Made by a program: the position numbers and the translations under genes
DNA from: Chondrus crispus
Taxonomy: Eukaryota > Rhodophyta > Florideophyceae > Gigartinales > Gigartinaceae
Assembly: GCF_000350225.1 (NCBI RefSeq)
Contig: NW_005178610.1
Span: forward strand, 248,001-312,000
Direction of reading: 5' to 3'
Length of the DNA stretch: 64,000 bases
The notes under the pieces: model-generated
Database searches by the model: none
What the model saw: the letters and a program-made list of their open reading frames with translations, nothing else
What the model was told of the DNA's origin: nothing
In this document: piece after piece, positions 54,205 to 64,000 of the stretch
How positions within the stretch are numbered: the first letter of the stretch is position 1
Layout of the letters: each line of letters opens with the position of its first letter

Positions 54205-56619
54205 TTACGCCCCAAGATCTTTCTTAATCTTATTCAATGCCGACCCCGCCTTGAACCATTCCAATTGCTCGTCGTTGAATGTGTGGTTCAGAGTCACTTC
54301 TACAACTACTCCGTCCTGTTTTGTAACTTTCATAGTTACTGGCTTGCCGGGCGTAAGGTTGGCAAGGTCTACAAGCGATATCCGGTCCTCTGGGCTGATC
54401 TTATCATAGTCGGCAGTATCGGCGAAAGTGAGGGGAAGCATGCCTTGCTTCTTCAGGTTGGTCTCATGAATACGCGCAAACGACTTGACGATCACAGCAA
54501 CACCACCGAGGTGGCGGGGTTCCAGAGCGGCGTGCTCGCGGCTCGACCCTTCCCCATAGTTCTCGTCTCCGATGACGACCCATTGCAAGCCTTCGGCCTT
54601 GTACGCACGAGCTGTGTCTGGCACACCGGCATAGTCTCCAGTCACGACATGCCTGACGCTGTTGATCTCGCCATTGTGGTCATTCACAGCTCCAATTAGC
54701 ATATTGTTAGAGATGTTATCAAGATGGCCACGATATTTGAGCCATGGCCCCGCCATTGAAATGTGGTCAGTTGTGCATTTTCCCCTGGCCTTGATGAGGA
54801 TTGGCAGGTTTTCATAGTCCTTTCCATCCCATGCAGTAAAAGGCTCGAGAAGCGCAAGTCGCTGAGAGTCTTCCGCGATGGAGACATCCACACCGCTTCC
54901 ATCCTCGACCGGAGGTTGGAAGGTGTCCTCCCCAGGATCGAAGCCTTTGGAGGGGAGTTCATCACCGCTAGGCGGATGCAACTTGAATTCCACGCCGTCC
55001 GGGCCCTTGAGGGTGTCGACTGTCGGGTTAAACTCGAGTGATCCAGCAATGGACATGGCGGTCACAATTTCTGGCGACGCAACAAACGCGTGGGTCTTGG
55101 GGTTTCCGTCATTACGCTGCGAGAAGTTGCGATTGAACGAGGTAATGATAGAATTGGGCGTGCCCTTCGGAACGTCCGATCTGTTCCACTGACCGATGCA
55201 GGGCCCACAAGCGTTTGCCAACACTGTCCCGCCAGCCTCTGTGAAGGTATTCAAAATTCCGTCACGCGCAATTGTTGCGCGTACTTGCTCTGATCCGGGT
55301 GTGATATTGAAAATAGACTTTGTCTTCAACCCATGGGACAGGGCCTGGTCGACAATGGAAGCAGCTCGAGACATGTCTTCGTACGAAGAGTTAGTGCAGG
55401 ACCCGATGAGACCTGCAGAAAGCTCAGTCGGCCAGCCGTTCTTGACAACCTCCTCCTTGAACTTGGAGAGCGGATGCGCAAGATCGGGGGTGAATGGCCC
55501 GTTGACATGCGGCTCTAACTCGGAGAGATTAATCTCAATGAGCTGGTCGTATACGGCGTTCTCGTCAGCGCGCAAGTGCTCTGAGAAGGAATCGGCAAGA
55601 CTGGCTACACCCTCACGACCGGTGGACTTTAGATAATCACCCATGCGGTCGTTGTATGGGAACATAGATGTAGTCGCGCCGATCTCGGCGCCCATGTTGC
55701 AAATGGTGCCCATTCCAGTGCAACTGAGAGAATCCACGCCATCACCAAAGTACTCAACTATCGCGCCTGTGCCTCCCTTGACAGTGAGAATACCAGCAAC
55801 CTTGAGAATAACATCCTTCGGAGAGGCCCACTCCTGCAGCCTGCCAGTCAACTTGACGCCGATAACATTGGGAGCCTTGACCTCCCACGGCAAGCCGACC
55901 ATTACATCGACAGCATCGGCGCCTCCGACACCCACAGCGCAAGCACCGAGGCCGCCAGCATTAGGAGTGTGCGAATCCGTACCGATCATCAAGAGACCCG
56001 GAAAGGCGTAATTCTCAAGAACAATCTGATGAATGATACCAGACCCGGGCTTCCAGAAGCCCAGGCCGTACTTGGCGGCTGCGGAGGCGAGAAAGTCGAA
56101 GACCTCTTTGTTCTGGTCCTTCGCCTTCACCAGATCGGCCACTGCACCCACCTCGGCGGCGATGAGATGGTCGCAATGGATGGTGGACGGGACGGCGACC
56201 TGCGGGCGGGCGGATGCCATGAACTGAATGACGGCCATCTGTGCCGTGGCATCCTGGAGCGCGACGCGCTCGGGGCGGAGCTTGAGGAAGGTCTCGCCGC
56301 GCACGGGGACCTGCTCGGGGTCGTCCAGGTGTCCGTACAGGACCTTCTCTGCGAGGCAGAGCGGGCGGTTGAGCCTGCGCGCGGGGGGGACGGAGCGGGG
56401 CGGTTAGACGCGGCATGCGGAGACGCGGACGGAGGGACACGGCGGAATTGGGCGGGCTACGTACTTGCTGCGCACTGTGGTCAGGCGATCGTCGATGGCC
56501 GCGTACACCGGCTCTAGGTGATTGTGCGGCTCCAGCGGCGCCATGGGGGTGGCGCGCGCGGCCGCGGATACGCGGAACGCGCGCGTGAGCTGGCGCGGGA
56601 TGTGGGTGGCGCGACCCAT
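54205..56619 (-). CDS. mitochondrial aconitate hydratase
   Basis: Aconitase interconverts citrate and isocitrate in the TCA cycle with a [4Fe-4S] cluster. Two exons: exon 1 56,465-56,619 (ATG 56,619), intron 56,375-56,464 (90 nt, GTACGT...GCGCGCAG), exon 2 54,205-56,374. The join gives [16 protein letters not shown] as expected, and 774 residues in total, normal length. Cluster cysteines lie in [14 protein letters not shown] and [13 protein letters not shown]. Other hallmarks are [31 protein letters not shown] and the swivel-domain [18 protein letters not shown] with the catalytic Ser-Arg. The N-terminus ([20 protein letters not shown]) is a typical Arg-rich mitochondrial presequence. This is the only intron I can place in the window, in the 5' part of the gene. 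The start of exon 2 is GC-rich. Confidence 0.95.
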
Positions 56620-57504
56620 TGCGGCGGGGGGGGATCGTGGGATGGGGGCGGGGGAGGGGGGTTGGGGGTTGAGGTTGGAGGAGAAAGAGGGCGGGGGTGA
56701 GAGGACGCCGAAGGTGACTTAAATTTTACGTTGGAGACGGTCGGTGGGACCATGGGCAGATTGGATTGCGCATGCCTGGGAGCGTTTGGTTGGGCGCAGC
56801 AGGGCGTTCGCGATTGGCCCGTCTGGCGGGCTGGGGGGGGGGGGGTGTGTGTGTGGCGATCCAGGCAGGGGGCGCGAGGTCCGGGGCGAGCGGAGCAAGC
56901 TGGCGATGGTGCCGGGGCAGTCATTCGGGCCTTACACCGCCCGTACTCGATGTACACGTTGCAGATCTGGCAGCAGCGTACAGTATAGGGGCGCAGTATC
57001 CGCCGAGTGGTGCAGGAGCCGGGAAATGCGAGACTAAACAAAAAAAATTGAATTTTGGTGTTGGATCGCTTGGTGGAGATTCTCTTGACAACTGTAGGGG
57101 TCTTCAGGCGTTTATCATACTACGATTGTAGCAGTCGAGTGGTGGCGCGGCCAACGAGATCGGGATTGGCGCCGGCCGCGCTGACAGAGCGTTCTGTAAG
57201 CGCGGCGGATTCTCCCCGAACGAGCGGAATGGTGAGAAAAGAAAAATAGGTGCAATCGCCAGCCCAATTTCTACATGCATGTCCCGAAGTGTGCCGTTTC
57301 CGCATCCGGCGCAACTCGCGACCCGCGCGAAAGGAGGAAACGTCGCGGGATCAACCTTGCAAACCCGCTCCCCCTGCGTACATACGCTTGCGCTTCCCTG
57401 CACGCCCGGCGCCACCTTCCACCACCCCCGCACGCCTTCCCCGCGTCCCCACTGCCCTCCCCGCGCCCCGCACCCCTCCGCACCCCTCCGCCCGCCAATC
57501 CCGC
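56620..57504. other. divergent intergenic region, aconitase / 144-aa gene
   Basis: GC-rich near the aconitase start (G-runs at 56,625-56,700 and 56,828-56,845), then mixed sequence. A gtacagtatag motif lies at about 56,979. Several frames are open on both strands through GC richness only. No gene is supported. Confidence 0.5.
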
Positions 57505-57939
57505 ATGGAAGGCCCGCTCGTGCCGCACGCCGCCGCGCCGCGCTACTCGCCGGCCGCGCCGCGCCCACCGTCCTCGTACTCCACCGCGCTTCTCAAGCGC
57601 CTCAAGAAGGCCACCAAGCGCAAGAGCCCCCCGCCGCGCCCGCCGCACGTCTCCGCCGCCGTGGCCTCGACCGCCATCGCGCGCCAGCTCGTCGCGTCCG
57701 CCGTCGCCACTGCCCACGCCGTCACCAACGAGAAGGAGCCGCGGAAGCCCGTCGCCAGAATCGAGCCCCCGCCACGAACGGGTTACGCGTCCGAGAGCGA
57801 CGCCGTCGCAGACGAGGAACCGCCGGAAATCTCCATGGATGACCTGCACGTCTCCTCCGACGAATTGCAGCTCGCCGAGTGGAGACATCACGCGCAGTTC
57901 GAGTTCGCCATCTCCGCCCGCCACGTCGCCATGTACTAA
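57505..57939 (+). CDS. hypothetical 144-aa protein
   Basis: The frame is longer, but the first good ATG is at 57,505 (cgcATGGAAGG). Codon third positions are overwhelmingly G or C, unlike surrounding noncoding sequence, which supports coding. The product has a basic Pro-rich part (LLKRLKKATKRKSPPPRPP), an Ala/Val-rich probable helix (VAAAVASTAIARQLVASAVA-like) and an acidic tail (SDAVADEEPPEISMDDL...SSDELQLAEW) that looks like an interaction motif. No domain is recognised. It lies 99 bp before the convergent TCAIM-like gene. Confidence 0.5.
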   Translation: MEGPLVPHAAAPRYSPAAPRPPSSYSTALLKRLKKATKRKSPPPRPPHVSAAVASTAIARQLVASAVATAHAVTNEKEPRKPVARIEPPPRTGYASESDAVADEEPPEISMDDLHVSSDELQLAEWRHHAQFEFAISARHVAMY

Positions 57940-58038
57940 TGCGTCTCGACGCGTCGCCATGTTTATTTTCCCACTACTAAGCAATGTACAGACTGTATAT
58001 CTATTACGGTAACTTACCCCGTTCCGATCCCCGGAGTG

Positions 58039-59562
58039 CTACACCCGTATTGTCCTGTAAAAGTCATGCGGCACTTCGACCTCACCGCTCTCCACAATTA
58101 CCCGTGCCTGCGTCCCGATTACTACAGGCACCCCGTCGAGCACGCCGCGCAGCCGCCCCGCGTCCGCCCTCATGTGCGCGAGCGCTTCGCCCCATTCCCG
58201 CGTGCTCACCGACTCCGCCCGCCGCAGGCTGTTGATTCCTACCGCCCGCTTGACGTTCGCCACGCGCTTCTCCTCCGCTACCCGCTCGCACCGCACTTGT
58301 TCGAACCTTTCATGCACTCCTCTTCCATGTGAAGACAGCGCCGATAGCACTGCATCTGCCCCTGTCGAAAGCCCAACTCGGATTACCCCTTGCTCCGCCT
58401 CGCATTGCACCCCGTCACTCTCGTCGATCATCAGAGCCACGGATACCTGTTCGCGGACCTGTCTTGATTCCACCTCGCTGCTAATCAGACTCAGTAGTAG
58501 CTGCTCGTATGAGTCGAGTGCTGCACTTGCCCGTAGCATCCTTTCCATCCGTTCATGATTACTATCTTCCCTACCCGCTTCCCCCTTCGTTTCATCATTC
58601 TCAATCCCCAGTACATTAATGTTGTGCATCACAAGTTTGATCCCTAACTTAATCGCTACCCTGGCCTCCAGCTCTCGTAGCCTAGTCATGTGCTTGTTGC
58701 TTTTCTGACAAGCCGCGACTACCTCGGAGGAGGACAAGCTATCTCGCCACGTCTCTGTTGACGCGCACGCTCCAAGCTGCATCCATGGATACGCGCCCTC
58801 AGTATTCAGAGTGACGTCAAATCCTCCATCCATCTCGACAACTAGATTGGACAGGTACTTTGTCCTCACTTCAGATAATGTTCGTGCTAGCCGTCGAAAT
58901 ATCACCACAAGCTTTGCCTTTGGTGGTAACCCGGCTCCGAGCGTCACGTAAAGTCCACGCGACCTCTGCAATGCTAGTCGTGTGACAAGCATCTCATCGT
59001 CAAGGTCTGATTCTGCCGTGCGGGGATTCCCGGTCTGCTGTCTCTGGACGTTGGACATGATAACACGTCGAGCATGCCGTATGAGCTCAGTCAGAGAGGA
59101 GAATCGTTGCCCTTCTTGCCCCAATGGACCAGGTCTGCGGCCTGGCAAAATATTTTGCGGGGGTGGCTCAAGACCTAACGATTCGAACAGGCTATGCAAT
59201 GCATGTCCCAGATTAGTCTCGTGGAATGGGACCACCGCCTTGTGGAGTCCATAATCGTTGACGTTTTGTTCGTGCTTCCCTTTCGAAGACTTTGGCTTTG
59301 CTTTCGCGAAGAAAGTCAGTTCTTTTGGCGGTTGGAAAGCCTGGGGTGGGATATTTCTTGTCCTCGCTTCGACGCGATCGAAATGCCGCTCAATAGCAGA
59401 CTGTAGGACCTGGAACGAAGCCTCGTTGACCTTTCTATGTTGCGGAAATTGTCCAAGACGATCGGGATGGATGTGTTTGTACAGCCGGTGCACGTGTCGT
59501 TTCAGCTCTCGAATTATGTCCTTCGGCTCTCTCGCGCTTGTCGAGACTACCCGTCGTAACAT
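58039..59562 (-). CDS. TCAIM-like protein (J-like domain, DUF4460/DUF4461)
   Basis: The first ATG is at 59,562, giving 507 residues. Residues 1-15 (MLRRVVSTSAREP) fit a short mitochondrial presequence. Residues 15-55 (IRELKRHVHRLYKHIHPDRL, then NEASFQVLQSAIERHF) resemble a J-domain with the HPD-type tripeptide. This is the DUF4460 pattern of the TCAIM family. Later segments (LGHALHSLFESLGLEPPP; LSLISSEVESRQV; C-terminal GVIRVGLSTGADAVLSALSS and VPHDFYRTI) are compatible with DUF4461. The human relative is a mitochondrial protein with poorly known chaperone-like function. The call rests on overall order, not on a long identity; J-protein-like function is inference. Confidence 0.6.
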   Translation of the reverse strand: MLRRVVSTSAREPKDIIRELKRHVHRLYKHIHPDRLGQFPQHRKVNEASFQVLQSAIERHFDRVEARTRNIPPQAFQPPKELTFFAKAKPKSSKGKHEQNVNDYGLHKAVVPFHETNLGHALHSLFESLGLEPPPQNILPGRRPGPLGQEGQRFSSLTELIRHARRVIMSNVQRQQTGNPRTAESDLDDEMLVTRLALQRSRGLYVTLGAGLPPKAKLVVIFRRLARTLSEVRTKYLSNLVVEMDGGFDVTLNTEGAYPWMQLGACASTETWRDSLSSSEVVAACQKSNKHMTRLRELEARVAIKLGIKLVMHNINVLGIENDETKGEAGREDSNHERMERMLRASAALDSYEQLLLSLISSEVESRQVREQVSVALMIDESDGVQCEAEQGVIRVGLSTGADAVLSALSSHGRGVHERFEQVRCERVAEEKRVANVKRAVGINSLRRAESVSTREWGEALAHMRADAGRLRGVLDGVPVVIGTQARVIVESGEVEVPHDFYRTIRV

Positions 59563-60414
59563 CAGCAAGCATCAAGGTGGCCTGCCTCAGTGTCGAGGGT
59601 CAAGCGGTAGAATATCTTCTTCTCAGCCGCGCATGCCTACTCCCGGAGTTGCATGTGCCGAGCGGAGGGCACAAAAGGTCTCGCACACCTGCGTTTTCTT
59701 TCCGAAGAGTGACACGGGTCCTAGTTGAGCGCTGGGCGGGCATCGTAAGGCCTGCGATGAGCACAAATCAAAAAGCAATCCCCGAAAATTTTTTAGAAGC
59801 CTGAATTTCTGAAAATCGTTCTGATATCGTCTCTCCACGTTACGTTGGAACAGGTTACTTCGCAACACGCTACAGTAAAGCTTTACTGTACTTCGCTACG
59901 CTCAGACAAGACGAGCGACAACGCGTTCTGACGTTATAGATTTGGCGGTGTCGAACATCAGAGCCAGATAAGGTATCTTCGGTATAAACCGATAGACACC
60001 TATTTGCCACAAAAAACATCGACACTCGTTAGTTTTGATAAACACACAATCATCATTTGAGCAAATGTGGAAAACGTTTTGAACACAATCACGAGGAGGC
60101 ATGCTCGAAAGATTTCAAATCTATTTCCAGTTTTTCCGTTCAGGTGACTAAAGATAAATACCATTGAAGATGGCAACTCATGCGGAATCAACTGCCACGT
60201 CAGTGAAAAAGTGGCTACCCTTTTTCACCTTTTGCTTCTTTACAAGGGGTCTGTCTTTTGACCAGGCCCAGGAGCTTTCAATAGATTGATTTTGTACTGC
60301 GTCGTGCAGAAAATGAAAGAGTTGGGGGTGAAGGTGGATGTTACTCTTTATGCTGTTATAATTTCTGGAAAAGCAATCGAAAGTATTTCGGGACACTCGA
60401 GATGATTTGCTCCT
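59563..60414. other. intergenic, no gene seen
   Basis: Between the TCAIM-like start and the TFB2 stop. A perfect 20-bp palindrome, TACAGTAAAGCTTTACTGTA, lies at 59,871-59,890. No open frame carries a motif. Confidence 0.55.
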
Positions 60415-61845
60415 TTAATGCAAATCATTGGAATTCATGAAGCCTCTCACAGACCCATATGCTTCTCTAGCTACTATTACCTTTAATCGGTCCCGGTCAC
60501 TCCAGACGCTGGCTCCTAAGTCGTAAGCGTACGACATTACTTTTTCAAATGCTTCTTGACTTTCAAAGTCACTTAGAAGTACTCCAGGAGTTGTCTGGAC
60601 TCGATCCTGTTCAGCTTCCCACAATCTAATTTCGTCACTCACATTCGAAGGAATCACTCCTCTTTTCATCCTTGGGTGGGCGTGAGCGTTTAAATAGCCA
60701 ATAATTTGATCCCCAGTGATCCCACTCATCAGAGCTCTTCGCACTGCGTCTCTAGTTAGGTGTCCTACTACCATGCTGGGCAGTTTGTACCGCATATGCG
60801 TGAAGAGGGCAAGCAAATTAGTCTGAAAATTTGAAGTGGTATACGCGTAGACGCGAAAGTTTGTTTCAACGAAGATCTCAATCTCTCCTGCGATTTTCAC
60901 CATCGACGATGCGTCTGCTGTTGACGCTGGTCCTGACTGAATCCGACTGGCCGAGGTTAGTAGACGAACACCAACTGTGGTGGGACGGAAAGTGGCATCT
61001 TCTCCAAGCCTTACAATACCTAGCTCGTGCAGCTCTGCCATTAATTCTCGCTGACATTTGGAGAGATGTGGATCGCGATATTCTTTCCCAGGGCACGCAA
61101 AGGACAGTTTGAAAATTAGCTCCCAAGCATCCAGCTCCTCACCTCGAAACTGCGTATTCACGATACTTCGCAGTAGCACCCACAACTGAGCGAACGAGTC
61201 CTTCAAAAGAAACTGAAATCCAGAGCTCGTGATACACAGTCCAATCGATTTGGATTCCAGGATCCCAACCTGCGCAAGCGCTTGGACAACAGTCCCACCC
61301 GGAGCGTTGGAACCGTTCGATTCTACGAGAAAGTTCAGAATCCGGTCAAGCTTTGCCGCGGAGAACTCGTCCATTTTCTTCGTGACCACCTCCCGACTTT
61401 CGACGTCAACCATCTCAATGTCCTCGCATGGACCGCCGAAGACTGGTTCGACGCCATAGGTTACAGATCTCCGCAGATTTTCAGCGAACTTATCATTAAG
61501 CTGCAATCGTGTTTCCTTGCGGCCCGGTCCATCGACAAGGGTTTCCACTTCTACAAGCACGTGAAGCGCTTTGAGAGCAAGAATCGCACTGTCGTGACGA
61601 TCGTAAGCGCGCTGGCGGCGGCGCAGGCATTGTCGGAAACTATCGACACTAACCTCCTGATTCGACGGCAGGTAGATAATTCGTGCCACGTACAGACGTG
61701 CGATGGGCGGCAACGCACGAAAAACGCATTGGACTGCATGCGGAGACTCGTACAAGCGAGTGATAAGACGTTTCGATTTGGCGGCGGCGTCAGCGAGATC
61801 CTCAAAAATACTCTGAGAGAGCCCTGGTGCAGAATCCGAGCGCAT
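60415..61845 (-). CDS. TFB2: TFIIH core subunit TFB2/p52
   Basis: TFB2 (human GTF2H4/p52) anchors and stimulates the XPB translocase in TFIIH, acting in transcription initiation and nucleotide-excision repair. The 476-residue frame starts at an ATG (61,845). The N-terminus (LITRLYESPHAVQCVFRALP, then PPIARLYVARIIYLP) matches the family start. The C-terminal XPB-binding part shows IPSNVSDEIRLWEAEQDRVQ, TPGVLLSDFESQEAFEKVMS and YAYDLGASVWSDRDRLKVIV, as in p52. Length agrees (yeast 513, human 462). The protein is nuclear. Its 5' end faces the unrecognised gene at 62,910 across about 1.06 kb. Confidence 0.9.
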   Translation of the reverse strand: MRSDSAPGLSQSIFEDLADAAAKSKRLITRLYESPHAVQCVFRALPPIARLYVARIIYLPSNQEVSVDSFRQCLRRRQRAYDRHDSAILALKALHVLVEVETLVDGPGRKETRLQLNDKFAENLRRSVTYGVEPVFGGPCEDIEMVDVESREVVTKKMDEFSAAKLDRILNFLVESNGSNAPGGTVVQALAQVGILESKSIGLCITSSGFQFLLKDSFAQLWVLLRSIVNTQFRGEELDAWELIFKLSFACPGKEYRDPHLSKCQRELMAELHELGIVRLGEDATFRPTTVGVRLLTSASRIQSGPASTADASSMVKIAGEIEIFVETNFRVYAYTTSNFQTNLLALFTHMRYKLPSMVVGHLTRDAVRRALMSGITGDQIIGYLNAHAHPRMKRGVIPSNVSDEIRLWEAEQDRVQTTPGVLLSDFESQEAFEKVMSYAYDLGASVWSDRDRLKVIVAREAYGSVRGFMNSNDLH

Positions 61846-62909
61846 CGCACTGAGACCCAGAACGTTGGGTCCTCGAAAACCTGTACGGATATAGTCTGCC
61901 GTACGAGAGGAGAGGATACGCGAAACAAGTAGCTATGGTCATCGACCGAAGAAATGCAACGACCCTTGTCAAACCCGCGGCATTTTCTCTGTCTTTCCAC
62001 CCGTGCGCGAAGCTTGACCCCTGCTTCGCTTTGACTGCTACGGAATGGAAATTGTAGAGTAAAAGATGGGATCGGCTAGGATGCAGAAGGCCACGGGCTT
62101 CGGTAAACGTGGATGTTGTGGTCGGAAGTGGACGTTGAGCGTTTCTCATAACCCTCTCGCGTACCATACGCAGGGCACAAAATTTCTACGGAAAATTGAA
62201 AAATTCTCTCCGGAGTGCGGATAGCGGTCACTCGCTCCTCCTCGGAAGGTTATACCATCATGCAAGGCATGGCGGGCTCCTTCCCCGCTAACTTCGTTAC
62301 TCACTTATGACATCTTCACATCGTTTCTTGACATCGTCAAGATGACAGTGAAGTAGGCTTTCCACCACTTCAGGAGCACTTTTACGTGTGAGTGGGGACG
62401 GAAGCAACTCCATATTTTTGCGAGTTAGCAGTATACTTCAAAACACGATGGCTCTTATCAACGGAGAAGTGCAGGGTTAGCTTCGCAGTAGCCGGAGCGC
62501 ACGTTACTGACCTGCAGTACACTCGCATTTCATGAATCGCTTCCATGATTTCGATGTTGACGAAGCTTTCAATGTTTTGACACCACGTCGCTTGTTGTTG
62601 TCTCCGACCTCTTCATAGAAGACAGTCCTGCAGGTACGGGGTGGATTGCAGTCCAAAGCTCCTTTTGGGTGACAAAGAGCAAGTGGTGAAAATCGAAAAG
62701 CCGCCGCGACATCTGAACTGCTCGAAATTGCGCAATGCCTCGATGGTTGACGAATACGAGTTAGCCATTCTTCATTTTCGCGGGAAAAAGGCATCCGAAA
62801 TCCTGCATCCGAAATTCTGCGAAACGTAGCATTGCTGCAACCAAAGTGCATCATGTCTCCTTTCACCGTACCGTACTCCTTACTCCGTCTCTCAAAACCC
62901 ACCCCCGCT
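61846..62909. other. divergent intergenic region, no gene seen
   Basis: Contains the promoters of TFB2 and of the gene at 62,910. A minus-strand frame (62,504-63,040, 178 codons) begins without ATG and overlaps the start of the next gene; I take it as a shadow. Confidence 0.5.
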
Positions 62910-64000
62910 ATGCCGGCACCCTCCGCCACGGCTTCCGGGTCGGGGACCTCGCGTGGGTCGGAAGGCGGGACGCACTTCCCCGAGCTGCACATCTCCCGCA
63001 ATGTAATGGGGCAAATTCGCACCCTCATGCTCTGCGCCACTTCACCCTCCGAGCATATTGCTAACCTTCACGCCGTCGAAGAGCCGTCTAATCGTGCAAC
63101 ATCACCCACGCTAAGCATCTCCGCCCTGTCCTTACCGGATGCTACTGTGCAGCTTGCGGAGGCTCCTATCATCCTGACGGCGGGGCCGTCGCCATACGTG
63201 CACCCGCGTCGTTGGAACGCGCTCTCGCTTCCACTCTCTTCTTTTGCGTCGTTGCCAGACGGCAACCCTGTCGTCACATTTCAAACCCGCATACGGACGT
63301 TCGTTTTCTCCCTCGATGATGCCAGGGCATTCGACGCACGCGACGGACGACAGCTCGCCCAGACTGCACTCGGAATTGTGTTGACTGGCGGATCCTCATT
63401 ACGCCAGGGCGAAACGGCTGGATTATTGCGAAAGAGGGGAAGGGCGTTTGAAGTAGTGTTGACCGATGAAGGAAAGGCTGACGAGGGTGTATGGACGCTA
63501 GGTGGTGGTCATGCGGAGATATGGAAGGCGTTGACGGGGCTTGCGGATATAAGGGCAAAGAAGAGAAACAAGAAGCTCGGGAGGAGGGAATTGTGTTCGT
63601 GGGTGGCCGGAGAGATCACAGTGCTGCATTTTGACGAGAATGGTGCGGCGTGGAGTAGACAAGGCTGGATGAGAGTACTTTGCGGCCGCACAGGTGTGGA
63701 AAATTATGTTGCAGAAGTTAGGGAAGTCGCGGGCCGCTACATCGGGCGTTTTATGAGGGAAGGACGCAGCAGACAACAGACACGGACAAGAAGAGCAGGG
63801 CCGGATGTATCAAAACCCCAGCGTAGGCCGAGAGCCTCAGACAGAGATATAAGGCATATAAGGCGAAGTCATGGGAAACAAATAGAGAGCGCAGGCAGGA
63901 CTCCAGAGGTTGATCTTGATTTTGAGCTAGAAGAGCGTGTTGATGAAGTGACGAGAACCCTGTCCTCTGCAGGAGCAGACGAAGAAGAGGATGAAGATGA
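62910..64000 (+). CDS. unrecognised gene, 3' end beyond the window
   Basis: From the ATG at 62,910 the frame is open for 363 codons to the edge of the window without a stop. The N-terminus is Ser/Gly-rich and then shows structured beta/alpha-looking segments (LHISRNVMGQIRTLMLC, VVTFQTRIRTFVFSLDDARA, LAQTALGIVLTGGSSLRQGE, GRAFEVVLTDEGKADEGVWT), a basic stretch (IRAKKRNKKLGRRELCSW) and a long Arg/Gln-rich then acidic tail. The FSLDDARAFDARDGRQLAQT region could be a small ligand-binding or PH-like fold, but I do not recognise it. Sustained length and ATG make coding likely. Confidence 0.65.
   Translation, partial: MPAPSATASGSGTSRGSEGGTHFPELHISRNVMGQIRTLMLCATSPSEHIANLHAVEEPSNRATSPTLSISALSLPDATVQLAEAPIILTAGPSPYVHPRRWNALSLPLSSFASLPDGNPVVTFQTRIRTFVFSLDDARAFDARDGRQLAQTALGIVLTGGSSLRQGETAGLLRKRGRAFEVVLTDEGKADEGVWTLGGGHAEIWKALTGLADIRAKKRNKKLGRRELCSWVAGEITVLHFDENGAAWSRQGWMRVLCGRTGVENYVAEVREVAGRYIGRFMREGRSRQQTRTRRAGPDVSKPQRRPRASDRDIRHIRRSHGKQIESAGRTPEVDLDFELEERVDEVTRTLSSAGADEEEDED

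Noticed and set aside
57250..58012. Long overlapping ORFs in all frames (up to 245 codons)
   Set aside because: They result from GC-rich sequence; only the ATG-initiated 57,505-57,939 frame has coding-like third-position bias.
62504..63040. 178-codon minus-strand ORF
   Set aside because: Begins without ATG and overlaps the more convincing plus-strand gene at 62,910.

Overview
The window is eukaryotic nuclear DNA. Ubiquitin tandem fusions, an ER N-glycan/ERAD gene pair, TFIIH, a twin-CX9C cytochrome oxidase factor and mitochondrial proteins rule out a prokaryote. Almost all genes are single open frames; the only intron I can support is a 90-nt GT-AG intron near the 5' end of the aconitase gene. 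Compact, intron-poor genes set in repeat-rich DNA suggest a florideophyte red alga (Chondrus-like). That assignment is inference; no marker gene proves it.

Region 1 (1-28,000) is mostly mobile DNA and relics. It holds a Crypton-like tyrosine recombinase gene (3,388/3,617-5,242, probably frameshifted near its start), degenerate pieces of related sequence, a CCTAAACCA-type telomere-like block (12.1-12.8 kb), and two convergent unrecognised genes (14,469-16,778 and 16,872-18,239). Further on are palindromic repeat arrays, three copies of a composite repeat carrying five CACGTG boxes at exact 28-bp spacing and a near-palindromic MITE, two frameshifted cellular genes (an NAD(P)H-hydrate epimerase-like gene and a CPBP intramembrane protease), and a DNA transposase fragment.

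Region 2 (28,000-43,300) is the most unusual. It has a large intact CACTA/Plavaka-type transposase (minus), 102-bp and 106-bp satellites, a gene fusing a bacterial-type beta-class DNA amino-methyltransferase to a SET domain (plus), and an unrecognised 482-residue gene (minus) bracketed by two arrays of short palindromes. A candidate structured RNA and an 86-bp satellite, each unit of which contains a perfect 16-bp inverted repeat, complete the region. A transposase next to a combined DNA and histone methyltransferase suggests a mobile element that may write its own chromatin state.

Region 3 (43,300-64,000) is gene-dense housekeeping DNA: HRD3/SEL1L (-) and ALG8 (+) head to head; COA5/PET191 (-) and mitochondrial bL28 (+) head to head; a seven-unit polyubiquitin gene (-); mitochondrial aconitase (-); a small unrecognised gene (+); a TCAIM-like J-domain-related protein (-); TFIIH subunit TFB2/p52 (-); and an unrecognised gene running off the right edge (+). 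Two of the divergent pairs join genes of the same compartment (ER with ER, mitochondrion with mitochondrion). Several palindromes are built on a recurring TACAGTA motif. No tRNA, rRNA or CRISPR array was found.
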